A stretch of 21,706 bases of DNA from Patescibacteria group bacterium (GCA_030917625.1 JAUPUJ010000008.1:1-21706); one strand, 5' to 3'. Positions 6,260 through 14,246 are shown, numbered from the stretch's first letter. Notes: generated from the letters alone by a model not told the origin. Numbers and translations are program-made.

Positions 6260-8437
6260 ATGGAAAAATTTGAACAACCACAAATACCTCCTACGGAAAC
6301 ACCGAAAGAAGCCCCTAAACCAGAGAGCAAGAAAATTGACAGAGGTCTTTATAATGCCAATGAAATAGAAGGAGGCTTTGAGGTTGTCTTGCCTGGTTTG
6401 TTTGATAAAAAAAGAGAATTAATTGTTGGAACAAGACGGGAAAATTTTACCACAAGAGAAGAAGCTGAACAGGCAATAGAAAAATCCCGAGAAGCCGATA
6501 GGGTTTTATTTGAAAGAGCTTCACTTGAGAAAACATACCAAAAACATTTTTTCCGTATTGACGAAACAAAAGAGGGAAAATTTCGTGTTGTACTTCCCGG
6601 ACTTGTAGATTCAAAAAATGGATATTACGTTGGGGCGAGTTATAAAGAATTTGACTCGTGGGATGAAGCAAAGGAACATTTTTTGAGATCTCGGGAAAAT
6701 GAAGAAAGATTGACGCAGAAACCTTTACTTGAAGTTCAGACTGGAGAAAATGAAAAAATAGCTTTTTCTCAACTTAATGCGTTTAATCCTCGGATTGCTC
6801 CATCGGAGCAATCCCACGAAATTCCAGAATCCATTAAAACTTATTTGATGGGTAAGGGCAGATTAGATGGAACCGATCCAGGTGCTTCAACTTACCAAGA
6901 AACAATAAAAGATAAGGATTGGGAAAGAAAACTTTTTGCTTTCATTTCTTCCTATCTTGAAAAAGATGACGTAGAAACTCTAAAAGAATTAGGAATTGAG
7001 CATATAGACGCTCTCACACCGAAACAAGGAGTGGAATTAGCAACACGTATAGTCATAGATTTAACAAAATATAAATGGAGTGATGTGGGGGAAGATAACG
7101 ATATTTCTCCCCTCGAACTAAAAAAAACAGGAGCAGATAAAAATACTGTTCAACAATTATTACAAGAAGGACTTAGTAGGAGAAATGATCCAAGCTGGGA
7201 AGGAAATGGTGTTTGTAGAAATTTTGCTAGTTCAGTCAAAGCAGTTTTTGAGGCGTTAAAAGTAAACCAAACAAGATTTAGCCGACTTCGTGACACCTAC
7301 GCTTTGTATGAGAGAGGGATGGACGAGTTTGCTCCAAAAAGAGAAAAGAAAAATCAGATTGATTTAAAAAGAAGAACTGGGCATGCGTGGAATACATTTG
7401 TTACCATATCGCAAGAAGGCGGGGCTAACGCAACAATTATTGATGCGACCTGGGCAAAAAGAAATTTAGATACAAAAGAGGTTGAAGGTTTAGACCATAC
7501 ACTTTTGAGAATGGAACCTGTGGTACACGCTATCGGACAAAATCTTACAGAAACAACCCCAAATAGAGAAGAGCAGTTAGACCATTTATTATCTTACTAT
7601 GCTTTGAAAATCGAGGGTTCTAATCAACCCACCCCAGAAGTACTGCCGATTGATAAATTGGATGAAAAGGAAAAAGTGTATTTTAAAGATGTCGCCGTTA
7701 AAAATTTCAGTGAAAAATATGATTTGACCAACGTAAGTGAAGATCAACTTATCGCTCTTGGACAAAGGTTTATAGCGGAACAAGAACAGGAAAAGGAAAG
7801 GGAGAAAGAATTTTTTGTGACTAGAGCAGTAGAACTGATGAGAAAACAAGGTGTTCCGAAAGAATTACCAAAAGTTCTTGCGGAAGCAATCGGTCAAGAA
7901 TATCAAAAAATAGCTGGTGACGCCGATAAAACAGAAATTGAAACGATATACAAAATTTATCAAAGTAGCCCGAGTGTTGATTTCAGTTCTGTTTTAAGAA
8001 GTTATTTGAAAGGAAAACCACTTTCAAATTATCATGCAGAATCGCTGATTTTTTCGGACGATAATTTGCAAATGAAAGTCTTTGACCAAATAAAATCTCA
8101 TGAAGATTACGGGAGATTTTTTAAAGAAAGTCCGAAATTCCGTGCTAGAATGAGAGAAGCAGTACCACAGCTATTTTTAGATTTTTCTCCTGGAACAAAA
8201 CCAGAAGATGCCACTGAATTAAAATACTTAGTCAGAAAATCTAGTTTATTGAGTAGTTATGAAAACATGATTGATCCAATGAAACCATCAGAAGAAAGAA
8301 TAAACGAAGTTTTTGAAAAAGCTCGTCAAGCTTTACGAGCCATTAACCCAGAAAAATATGATACGTCTGCAGCTGATCTTGATAACTACCAACTCATAAA
8401 GCAATACGATAAGTTATGTAAAGAATTGAAAAGTTAA
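6260..8437 (+). CDS. Large transglutaminase-like protein of unknown role
   Basis: I do not recognise this 725-residue protein as a named family. A Pro/Glu/Lys-rich start lacks a signal peptide. Two related segments follow (about 38-79 and 106-147), each with the shape F-V-V-L-P-G-L, a basic turn, a V-G motif and an acidic helix. Residues about 220-400 look like a transglutaminase/papain-like core: GNGVCRNFASSVKAVF with Cys319, TGHAWNTFV with His375, and ATIIDATWA with Asp395 match the Cys-His-Asp order of that fold. The remainder is charged and helical. It could be a peptidase or amide-transfer enzyme, possibly acting in the cytosol. It begins 69 bases after tRNA-Lys, no mobility gene accompanies it, and an imperfect copy of the tRNA 3' end follows it. 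Confidence 0.75.
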   Translation: MEKFEQPQIPPTETPKEAPKPESKKIDRGLYNANEIEGGFEVVLPGLFDKKRELIVGTRRENFTTREEAEQAIEKSREADRVLFERASLEKTYQKHFFRIDETKEGKFRVVLPGLVDSKNGYYVGASYKEFDSWDEAKEHFLRSRENEERLTQKPLLEVQTGENEKIAFSQLNAFNPRIAPSEQSHEIPESIKTYLMGKGRLDGTDPGASTYQETIKDKDWERKLFAFISSYLEKDDVETLKELGIEHIDALTPKQGVELATRIVIDLTKYKWSDVGEDNDISPLELKKTGADKNTVQQLLQEGLSRRNDPSWEGNGVCRNFASSVKAVFEALKVNQTRFSRLRDTYALYERGMDEFAPKREKKNQIDLKRRTGHAWNTFVTISQEGGANATIIDATWAKRNLDTKEVEGLDHTLLRMEPVVHAIGQNLTETTPNREEQLDHLLSYYALKIEGSNQPTPEVLPIDKLDEKEKVYFKDVAVKNFSEKYDLTNVSEDQLIALGQRFIAEQEQEKEREKEFFVTRAVELMRKQGVPKELPKVLAEAIGQEYQKIAGDADKTEIETIYKIYQSSPSVDFSSVLRSYLKGKPLSNYHAESLIFSDDNLQMKVFDQIKSHEDYGRFFKESPKFRARMREAVPQLFLDFSPGTKPEDATELKYLVRKSSLLSSYENMIDPMKPSEERINEVFEKARQALRAINPEKYDTSAADLDNYQLIKQYDKLCKELKS

Positions 8438-8443
8438 GAGAGC

Positions 8444-8486
8444 AATCCCCGCCATTTTATAATACCTCCTAAAAACGGCGGGGATT
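8444..8486 (+). terminator. Likely terminator of the 725-residue gene
   Basis: AATCCCCGCC (8444-8453) and GGCGGGGATT (8477-8486) form a perfect 10-bp stem with a 23-base loop. The stem starts 7 bases after the stop codon. The T tract is short and interrupted (TTTGTGTG), so termination strength is uncertain. Confidence 0.65.
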
Positions 8487-8490
8487 TGTG

Positions 8491-8504
8491 TGCGCGGGGC
8501 ACAA
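8491..8504 (+). repeat. Near copy of the tRNA-Lys 3' end
   Basis: TGCGCGGGGCACAA (8491-8504) matches TGCACGGGGCACCA at 6177-6190, the T-stem/acceptor end of tRNA-Lys, in 12 of 14 positions and in the same orientation. The pair brackets the 725-residue gene, as an att duplication would. The match is short and no integrase is present. Confidence 0.4.
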
Positions 8505-8508
8505 AAAT

Positions 8509-9225
8509 CTAGACTTCCAAACTAAATCTCTCTAATCTATCATACAGGTCTAACCCTCCCCGGCGACTATCGTGATAAAGGTTAAATAATTTTGTCAGTA
8601 AATTTTGAGCTTCTTCTAAGGTAAAATTCTGAGCTTGAGTTTTAGCTTTAGAAATCACAAACGGATGTAATTTTAAAATCTTTAAATCGGCCTGCAATAA
8701 CACGGCGGTGATATTGCGAAGAGAATTTATAATTTGCCAGAACACTATTTCGGCGGGAATATCTTTAAGTTTGGCCTTAGCTACAGCCAGCCACAACTTC
8801 TTCCGATCGCGAGCTCCAAAAGCCTCCCCAATAGAAAAAATAAATTTATCATCAATTTTAATCTTGTCTTTACCATCAAACTCCCAAACCTGTTCCGCTT
8901 TAGATTCTAATTTTTTAAATATTTTTTTATCTAAAATTTCTTCTATAAAAATAAAAACATTAGCTGATTTTTTAATCTCAGAAATATATTCGAGTAGCCA
9001 CTCGCTTCGCTCTTTACTCCCCCACAAACCACGACTTTTAACTACATAGAGATTGGAAAATAAACCCTGACTGACGAGCAACTCTTCAAAATATTTCTGA
9101 CTAAAATTTTCGTCATCTAAATTAAAAACTTCGGCTTGTTTATTTTTATTCAAAATAGACTCCACTAAATTTTTTAATTTAGCTTCACTCTTTTTTATAT
9201 CATTACCAACAATTAGATAAAGCAT
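8509..9225 (-). CDS. holA: DNA polymerase III delta subunit (clamp loader)
   Basis: Delta opens the beta sliding clamp within the clamp-loader complex. The 238-residue protein is shorter than the roughly 340 of E. coli. It starts MLYLIVGNDIKKSEAKL, matching the delta N-terminal region, has SQGLFSNLYVVKSRGLWG, a segment NVFIFIEEILDKKIFKKLE like the family's 'D.r....k.l', IFWQIINSLRN-like helices, and the C-terminal HPFVISKAKTQAQNF followed by LYDRLERFSL, which is characteristic of the delta collar domain. It is last in a minus-strand operon, one base after xth. The low similarity outside the C-terminal motif leaves some doubt. Confidence 0.78.
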   Translation of the reverse strand: MLYLIVGNDIKKSEAKLKNLVESILNKNKQAEVFNLDDENFSQKYFEELLVSQGLFSNLYVVKSRGLWGSKERSEWLLEYISEIKKSANVFIFIEEILDKKIFKKLESKAEQVWEFDGKDKIKIDDKFIFSIGEAFGARDRKKLWLAVAKAKLKDIPAEIVFWQIINSLRNITAVLLQADLKILKLHPFVISKAKTQAQNFTLEEAQNLLTKLFNLYHDSRRGGLDLYDRLERFSLEV

Positions 9226-9226
9226 T

Positions 9227-10006
9227 TTAAATGGCCAATTCTAAAATTACAGGCGCATGATCAGAATTATAGACTTCCGTTAAAATATCTGCTGTTTTAA
9301 TTTTAGATTTTAAATCAGAAGTGGTATAAAAGTAATCTATTCTCCAGCCGACATTGCGAGCTCTGGCTCCTGTTTTTAAATCCCACCAACTGTATTTCAC
9401 TTCCTCTGGATGAAGTAGTCTGAAGGTATCTATGAAACCCTCTTTTACAAAGCGATCAAGCCAAGCCCGTTCAACAGGCATAAAACCTGAAGTATTTTCA
9501 TTTTGCTTAGGTCGAGCTAAATCTATTTCCGCATGAGCAGTATTAACGTCACCACAAAAAACTATCGGCTTACCTATTTTTTTTAATTTATTTACATACT
9601 CAACAAAAACTTTATAGAACTCTAATTTGTATTTTAGCCTTTCACTACCAGATCCCCCATTAGGAAAATAAATATTTAAGAAAATAAAATCTTTAAAATG
9701 TAATTCAATCACTCGCCCTTCTTTAGATAAGGTCCCTGGAAATTGGGTCACCACTTTTTCAGCGACCAATTTAGAGTAAACAGCAACCCCACTATAACCC
9801 TTCTTAACATCATCACACTGCCAATATGAATTAAATCCTTTAGGGTGACGTAATTTGTCTGAGAGAAGCTCTGGGTGAGAAACTTTAGTTTCTTGAATCG
9901 CCACAATATCATAGGGGCTATTTTCTAGAAAATCGATAAAACCCTTCTTTTCAGCAGCTCTAATTCCATTTACATTCCAAGATAATATCGATATTTTTTT
10001 AGCCAT
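9227..10006 (-). CDS. xth: Exodeoxyribonuclease III / AP endonuclease
   Basis: Xth cleaves DNA 5' of abasic sites and trims 3' blocked ends, the step after glycosylases such as MutM and UDG. The 259-residue protein has all family motifs: SWNVNGIRA (Asn and the metal site), IQETKV with the metal-binding Glu, YSGVAVYSK, GDVNTAH with the catalytic Asp-Asn, YSWWDLKTGARARNVGWRIDY, and SDHAPV with the terminal Asp-His. Length matches E. coli ExoIII closely. It lies 6 bases after the UDG gene and 1 base before holA, within a four-gene repair operon, and lacks a Shine-Dalgarno site, so it is probably translated by coupling. Confidence 0.97.
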   Translation of the reverse strand: MAKKISILSWNVNGIRAAEKKGFIDFLENSPYDIVAIQETKVSHPELLSDKLRHPKGFNSYWQCDDVKKGYSGVAVYSKLVAEKVVTQFPGTLSKEGRVIELHFKDFIFLNIYFPNGGSGSERLKYKLEFYKVFVEYVNKLKKIGKPIVFCGDVNTAHAEIDLARPKQNENTSGFMPVERAWLDRFVKEGFIDTFRLLHPEEVKYSWWDLKTGARARNVGWRIDYFYTTSDLKSKIKTADILTEVYNSDHAPVILELAI

Positions 10007-10012
10007 ATTTAA

Positions 10013-10618
10013 TTAAGTAGTGAGAGTTTTTACAATTTTAATATCTGTCATTAAAGATTCTTTGAGGTGTCTATTATAAATAGAAGCCGCTGGATGGTAA
10101 AGCGGTATTAAAATTATATCACCGAAATTAGTACTAATCCTTACTTGCTGGCCGTGAAGTTCGCCAATTGTCTTATTTTGTTCACTGCACCCATACCTCT
10201 CTAAAATAAAAGTCATTGAGAACCGCCCCAGAGTAGCAATTATTTTCGGTTTTATAATATCTATTTGACGCTCTAAAAATGGGGCATAAAATTTTATTTC
10301 TTCAGGTAAGGGGTCTCGATTACCAGGCGGTCTATCTTTTACAATATTAGTAATATAAACATCAGCTCGTTTTAAATTTACGCTCTCAAGTAATTCATCT
10401 AGCACTTTACCAGAAGCCCCACAAAAAGGGCGCCCCGTCAGCGCTTCGTTTTTTCCTGGAGCCTCACCTATAAACATTATGTCGGCATCGTGATTACCTT
10501 CACCAATCACCGGCAAAAAATTGTTCTCTGATCTGTATTTATATAAAGGTGAAGATGTTAAATTTAAAATCTCATCTTTAATTTCTTTCATTTGATTAGT
10601 TTTATCTGAGGCAATCAT
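10013..10618 (-). CDS. Family-4-like uracil-DNA glycosylase lacking Fe-S cysteines
   Basis: The enzyme would remove uracil from DNA. The 201-residue protein has motif A IMFIGEAPGKNEALTGRPF, the segment YITNIVKDRPPGNRDPLPEE, and motif B HPAASIYNR, all typical of family 4 (UDGa). That family normally binds a [4Fe-4S] cluster with four cysteines: a CxxC near the start, one in VKCRPP and one about 15 residues later. Here the positions read TSSPLY, VKDRPP and KFYAPF, so all four are lost; the only cysteines (GRPFCG and YGCSE) are elsewhere. The ATG at 10618 overlaps the stop of the upstream gene (ATGA), which supports this start over the internal Met10. Confidence 0.9.
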   Translation of the reverse strand: MIASDKTNQMKEIKDEILNLTSSPLYKYRSENNFLPVIGEGNHDADIMFIGEAPGKNEALTGRPFCGASGKVLDELLESVNLKRADVYITNIVKDRPPGNRDPLPEEIKFYAPFLERQIDIIKPKIIATLGRFSMTFILERYGCSEQNKTIGELHGQQVRISTNFGDIILIPLYHPAASIYNRHLKESLMTDIKIVKTLTT

Positions 10619-10881
10619 TTTTTATTATCAAGACTTTCTTGTTTTAAGATTTCAGCTTTCCTAGTAGCCCCACCCCGATTATACCCACCCATACTACCGT
10701 CTGATTTAACCACTCGATGACATGGAATATTAGGGTCAAAATTATTTCTCATAACAGCTCCCACTGCTCGACTGGCTTTTTCATTACCAGCCAAAGTAGC
10801 CACCGCCTTATAAGTCATAGTCTGGCCTTTGGGGATATTTTTCACAATCTCTTTTACCTGCTCGCTAAAAGTTTTAATCAT
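10615..10881 (-). CDS. MGMT-family DNA alkyltransferase, DNA-binding domain only
   Basis: The 88-residue protein corresponds to the C-terminal domain of O6-methylguanine-DNA methyltransferases. It begins FSEQVKEIVKNIPKGQTMTY, has the helix-turn-helix region VATLAGNEKASRAVGAVMRNN, and the active-site motif IPCHRVV (Cys54) followed by DGSMGGYNRGG. The catalytic cysteine is present, unlike in alkyltransferase-like (ATL) proteins, where it is usually Trp. The N-terminal domain of Ada/Ogt is missing. It could repair alkylated guanine directly or flag it for other pathways. It is first in the minus-strand repair operon and overlaps the UDG gene by 4 bases. Its -10 hexamer is a perfect TATAAT. Confidence 0.92.
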   Translation of the reverse strand: MIKTFSEQVKEIVKNIPKGQTMTYKAVATLAGNEKASRAVGAVMRNNFDPNIPCHRVVKSDGSMGGYNRGGATRKAEILKQESLDNKK

Positions 10882-10887
10882 ATACTC

Positions 10888-10916
10888 ATTATAACCCTAA
10901 ATTTAGATGGTATAAA
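10888..10916 (-). promoter_or_regulatory. Promoter of the repair operon
   Basis: On the minus strand TTTATA (10916-10911), a 17-base spacer and a perfect TATAAT (10893-10888). Only 6 bases separate it from the ATG at 10881, so the mRNA should be leaderless. Confidence 0.75.
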
Positions 10917-10923
10917 ATCAAAC

Positions 10924-10951
10924 AAAAAAACCGCTTTTGGGCGGTTTTTTA
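10924..10951 (-). terminator. Intrinsic terminator of the small membrane protein gene
   Basis: An A run plus CCGC and GCGG plus a T run form a stem around TTTTGG; the T tract on the minus strand (TTTTTTTGTT) is strong. It separates the small membrane protein gene from the repair-operon promoter. A 12-base palindrome, ATGTTTAAACAT, follows at 10951-10962. Confidence 0.88.
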
Positions 10952-10970
10952 TGTTTAAACATAAAACTTA

Positions 10971-11210
10971 CTAGATAGCAGCTTCAGTTTCCACTGTAGC
11001 ATCAACAGAAGCATCAGTAGTAGTGTCAGCTGGAACCATAGTCTCATCAGTAGTAGTATCTGCGTCTGGAGTAGTGAATGAACCTGTTCCATCATCTACC
11101 ATAGTTGCATCGTCTACTATTTCAGTAGTATCTCCTTGCTTAACGTACCATAGAATTCCAACGATAATAAGGATAATTACAATGATAGAAATAATTGCGT
11201 TTTTTGACAT
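10971..11210 (-). CDS. Small single-span membrane protein with acidic Thr-rich tail
   Basis: The 79-residue protein has a strongly hydrophobic segment (about residues 5-22, IISIIVIILIIVGILWYV) followed by an Asp/Thr/Val-rich tail of about 55 residues without cysteine and with only one lysine near the membrane. The tail contains repeated TTTD and DATM-like units (ADTTTDE, ADTTTDA). The likely topology is a membrane anchor with a flexible acidic tail outside the cell. I recognise no family; small proteins of this shape are frequent in CPR genomes. It sits alone between an intrinsic terminator and the inverted repeat at 11257-11335. No Shine-Dalgarno site is seen. TATAGT and TATTAA are possible -10 elements 15-25 bases upstream. 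Confidence 0.72.
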   Translation of the reverse strand: MSKNAIISIIVIILIIVGILWYVKQGDTTEIVDDATMVDDGTGSFTTPDADTTTDETMVPADTTTDASVDATVETEAAI

Positions 11211-11256
11211 ATTTTTGTGATTTAATACTATAAATCGACCTTTGAACTTTTTTACC

Positions 11257-11335
11257 TTGAATTACGAAACTCACTCTTACTATATGAATTTAATGAAAAA
11301 TCCATATGAGTAACAAAGCTAGTTTCGTAATTCAA
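11257..11335. repeat. Perfect 15-bp inverted repeat with inner stem
   Basis: TTGAATTACGAAACT (11257-11271) is matched exactly by AGTTTCGTAATTCAA (11321-11335). Inside, TTACT-ATATG pairs with CATAT-G-AGTAA (one bulged G), leaving a loop of about 16 bases. The result is one long two-step hairpin. No T tract follows. It lies between the end of polA and the small membrane protein gene, both on the minus strand. Confidence 0.62.
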
Positions 11336-11410
11336 AGCTATTCGATACCTGGACAATACCATTTTAAACCTTTTTTTTCAATAAAAAGGTCAATGTGGAT
11401 AAACTACACC

Positions 11411-13774
11411 TTAAATATCAAAAGACTGCAAATTACCCCAATTTTCCCCCACTTCTACCCCTACATCTAGAGGAATATCACTCTCTAAAACTTGAGTCAT
11501 TTCTTTTTTTATAATCTCTACCGCCCGATCTAAATACTCAGTTTCTACCTCATAAATTAACTCATCATGAATTTGTAATAAAAGATGACAATGATTATAA
11601 AGATTGGCTTTCTTTAGAGACTCTTCAGCTTTAATCATGGCTATTTTTACAATATCAGCTGCAGTGCCTTGCAGAGGTGCATTCATCGCTCCCCGCTCAG
11701 CAGTTGCTCTAACAAAAGGTAATCTTGATTTTAAACCTTGGAAATAACGTCGCCGACCAAATAAAGTTTCTGTATAACCTTTTAAATAAGCATCGGAAAT
11801 TACATTATCAAAATAAGCTTTAATAGTAGGAAAAGTGGCAAAGTAATTATCATAGAAAATTTGAGCTTCTTCCCTAGTTCCACCCAGATTAGTTTTTAGA
11901 GCATTAACTCCCATTCCATAAATGATGCCGAAATTAATGACCTTGGCCTTGCGTCTCATATCTTTAGTCACCTCTTGTTCAGGAACATTAAACACTCTCG
12001 CCGCTACCGAACTATGAACATCTTTACCGTTTCTAAAAATTTCTTGTAAATCATGGTCACGAGATAATATAGCTAAAACCCGCAACTCAATTTGAGAATA
12101 ATCTATAGCCACAAATAAATGGCCTGGGGTCGCCACAAAACCACGACGAATTTCTTCTCCCTTATCAATATCGGCTGGAATATTTTGTAAATTAGGATCA
12201 CTAGAAGACATACGCCCCGTCGAAGCCCCAGTCTGATTCATTTTTGAGTGTAACCTATTTTGATCATCGACCAACTTTGGAATGACATCAATATAAGTCG
12301 TAACCAATTTTTGAATTTCTCTTTGTTGTAAGATTAAATCTACAATCGGATGAACTTCAGCCAGTTTAATTAATTCTGATTCCCGAGTTGACCTGGCGCC
12401 ACCAGCTGTCTTTTTTAAACCCTTGACCGATAATTTTAATTCATCAAATAAAATCACCCCCAATTGTTTTGGTGAATTAATATTAAATTCGTGACCAGCC
12501 TCTTTGTAAATTTCCTCCGATAATTTATTTAATTCTTTATGATATTTTACCGACAGGCTTTCGAAATAATCGGGGTCAATTAAAATCCCCCTAGTCTGAG
12601 CTGATTGAATAATTGGCACGAGTGGCAATTCAATATCTCGGTAAACTTTAAGTAAATCTTTCTCCTCTAATTCTTTCATGAGATATTTAAAAGCATCGGC
12701 TAACTTTTTTTGACCGGTATAATTTTCTATATCAGCTAAATCAGGGATAGTTTTTTCAGAATCTAAAACCCATAAAGCAATCTGAGCTTCAGTAAAAAGT
12801 TTCGGATCAACAACTGCCTCAGTCGCTGAGTCATCTAGTATTTCAGAACTACTACCAAAAACTACATTTTTAGCTCGGGCACTTAAACTTTTAAAATCTA
12901 ATTCGCTAAACAATTTTTCAATTTGAGAAAATTCTAGATGACTTTGCCACACATCTATTGGTAAAGTAAATTTAATAGGAGCATCTCTTCTGATGGTGGC
13001 TAAAGTTTTAGAAAACAAAGCTTCTTCCTCACCTTCTTTAAGTAAATTAACAATTCTGGGCTTGATCCCGGCTTTTAATATTTTAGCGTCATCTTTTTCT
13101 AAAATTTTATAAATATTTTCAATCGTGCCAAAATTAGAAATTAGATCGGTGGCTGTTTTTTCACCAATCCCGGCAATACCAATAATATTGTCAGACGGGT
13201 CACCTCGCAAACCTTTATAGTCGACTAGAAATGGTGGTTTAAATTTAAACCTATCAACCACCGCTTTTTCATTATATAAAATAGTATCATTTAGACCTTT
13301 CTTTAAAGTATAAACAAGGACTTTATCTTTAGACACTAACTGCAAAGTATCCATATCTCCTGAAGCAATAATTGTTTGCAGATCATCTTCTTCTTTAACT
13401 TGCTCCACAATAGTACCAATCACATCATCGGCCTCAAAACCAGGAGCATCGTAAATAGGAATATTGAAAGCTTTAAAAATATCTCGCGAGCGATCCATTT
13501 GAGCAATCAGGGCATCGTCAGTTTTAGCTCGCCCCGCTTTATACTCGGCATAAACTTGTTTTCTAAAGGTTGGCTCTGGTAAATCGTAACAGGCGGCCAT
13601 ATAATCTGGCTTCAAATCTTTAATGATTTTCAACAACATTGTTGTAACCCCATACAAACCACCAGTGGGTTCGCCTCCGGCTGACATAAAATCAGGCAGG
13701 GCGTGATAAGCTCGGTGCAAAATAGCGTGAGCATCAAACAACACTAATTTTTTAATATTTTTTTTAGTCGTCAT
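11411..13774 (-). CDS. polA: DNA polymerase I, proofreading domain reduced
   Basis: PolA fills repair gaps and replaces RNA primers. The N-terminal 5' nuclease (about 1-290) shows LFDAHAILHRAYHALP, YKAGRAKTDD, FEADDVIGT, the helix-hairpin-helix DPSDNIIGIAGIGEKTA and associated acidic residues. The polymerase domain has motif A DYSQIELR (about 557), motif B RRKAKVINFGIIYG (about 606) with the Phe that selects deoxynucleotides, and motif C QIHDELIYEV (about 733). Between them only about 90 residues remain where a 3'-5' exonuclease domain of about 200 would be, and no DEDD motifs are visible, so proofreading is probably absent. At 787 residues it is short for PolA (about 880-930). Its ATG overlaps the tsaE stop by ATGA. 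Confidence 0.97.
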   Translation of the reverse strand: MTTKKNIKKLVLFDAHAILHRAYHALPDFMSAGGEPTGGLYGVTTMLLKIIKDLKPDYMAACYDLPEPTFRKQVYAEYKAGRAKTDDALIAQMDRSRDIFKAFNIPIYDAPGFEADDVIGTIVEQVKEEDDLQTIIASGDMDTLQLVSKDKVLVYTLKKGLNDTILYNEKAVVDRFKFKPPFLVDYKGLRGDPSDNIIGIAGIGEKTATDLISNFGTIENIYKILEKDDAKILKAGIKPRIVNLLKEGEEEALFSKTLATIRRDAPIKFTLPIDVWQSHLEFSQIEKLFSELDFKSLSARAKNVVFGSSSEILDDSATEAVVDPKLFTEAQIALWVLDSEKTIPDLADIENYTGQKKLADAFKYLMKELEEKDLLKVYRDIELPLVPIIQSAQTRGILIDPDYFESLSVKYHKELNKLSEEIYKEAGHEFNINSPKQLGVILFDELKLSVKGLKKTAGGARSTRESELIKLAEVHPIVDLILQQREIQKLVTTYIDVIPKLVDDQNRLHSKMNQTGASTGRMSSSDPNLQNIPADIDKGEEIRRGFVATPGHLFVAIDYSQIELRVLAILSRDHDLQEIFRNGKDVHSSVAARVFNVPEQEVTKDMRRKAKVINFGIIYGMGVNALKTNLGGTREEAQIFYDNYFATFPTIKAYFDNVISDAYLKGYTETLFGRRRYFQGLKSRLPFVRATAERGAMNAPLQGTAADIVKIAMIKAEESLKKANLYNHCHLLLQIHDELIYEVETEYLDRAVEIIKKEMTQVLESDIPLDVGVEVGENWGNLQSFDI

Positions 13775-14211
13775 GGTAAAATTTTTATAATTCTAGTGTT
13801 TTCGTCGATGAATTTGAATTCTATTTTAACTGCCTCTAATGTTGATAATTGATCTATTTTTTCTGGCCACTCCACCACTACTAAATTAGTCGGGTCTGTT
13901 AAAATATTATCCATATTTAAAACTTCCCAATCACGATCATTCTCCAAACGATAACAATCTATGTGTATCATTTTATTAAACTTTTGCCCAACCGGTAAGT
14001 GGTAAATTTTCTGAATTACAAAAGTGGGACTAGTCACCTCTTCGGTCACACCAAGTGTCTTAGCCAGACCTTGAGTAAAAGCGGTTTTACCTGCCCCTAA
14101 GTCTCCAGATAAAAAAACGATCGTGGATCTATCTAAATTATTTTTTAGTTTAGATAAAAAATCTTCAGCTACTTGATGGGTTTCTTCTAAATTATGAGTC
14201 TCTATTTCCAT
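13771..14211 (-). CDS. tsaE: tRNA threonylcarbamoyladenosine ATPase TsaE
   Basis: TsaE is the ATPase of the TsaBDE complex that makes t6A at position 37 of tRNAs reading ANN codons. I choose Met at 14211 (146 residues): the longer frame from 14244 would begin inside the T tract of the upstream terminator, and a -10 hexamer lies just before 14211. The sequence shows the Walker A loop GDLGAGKTAFTQG (about 36-48), TSPTFVIQKIY as the switch region, HIDCYRL with the Walker B-like residues, and VVEWPEK. The size is typical. It overlaps polA by 4 bases and is probably co-transcribed with it. Confidence 0.94.
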   Translation of the reverse strand: MEIETHNLEETHQVAEDFLSKLKNNLDRSTIVFLSGDLGAGKTAFTQGLAKTLGVTEEVTSPTFVIQKIYHLPVGQKFNKMIHIDCYRLENDRDWEVLNMDNILTDPTNLVVVEWPEKIDQLSTLEAVKIEFKFIDENTRIIKILP

Positions 14212-14217
14212 AATCTT

Positions 14218-14246
14218 AATATAGACCCATTTTATAAAAAACAAAA
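14218..14246 (-). promoter_or_regulatory. tsaE-polA promoter (weak -35)
   Basis: On the minus strand TATATT (14223-14218) is 6 bases before the chosen tsaE ATG. The -35 region at 17 bases (TTTTGT) is poor and falls in the T tract of the lipoprotein terminator. The -10 is convincing, the -35 is not. Confidence 0.5.

Noticed and set aside
10615..10881. Alkyltransferase-like (ATL) protein lacking the active cysteine
   Set aside because: The motif reads IPCHRVV, so the acceptor cysteine is present.
14212..14244. Longer tsaE start at 14244
   Set aside because: It would begin inside the T tract of the lipoprotein terminator and adds non-conserved residues upstream of the -10 hexamer at 14218-14223.
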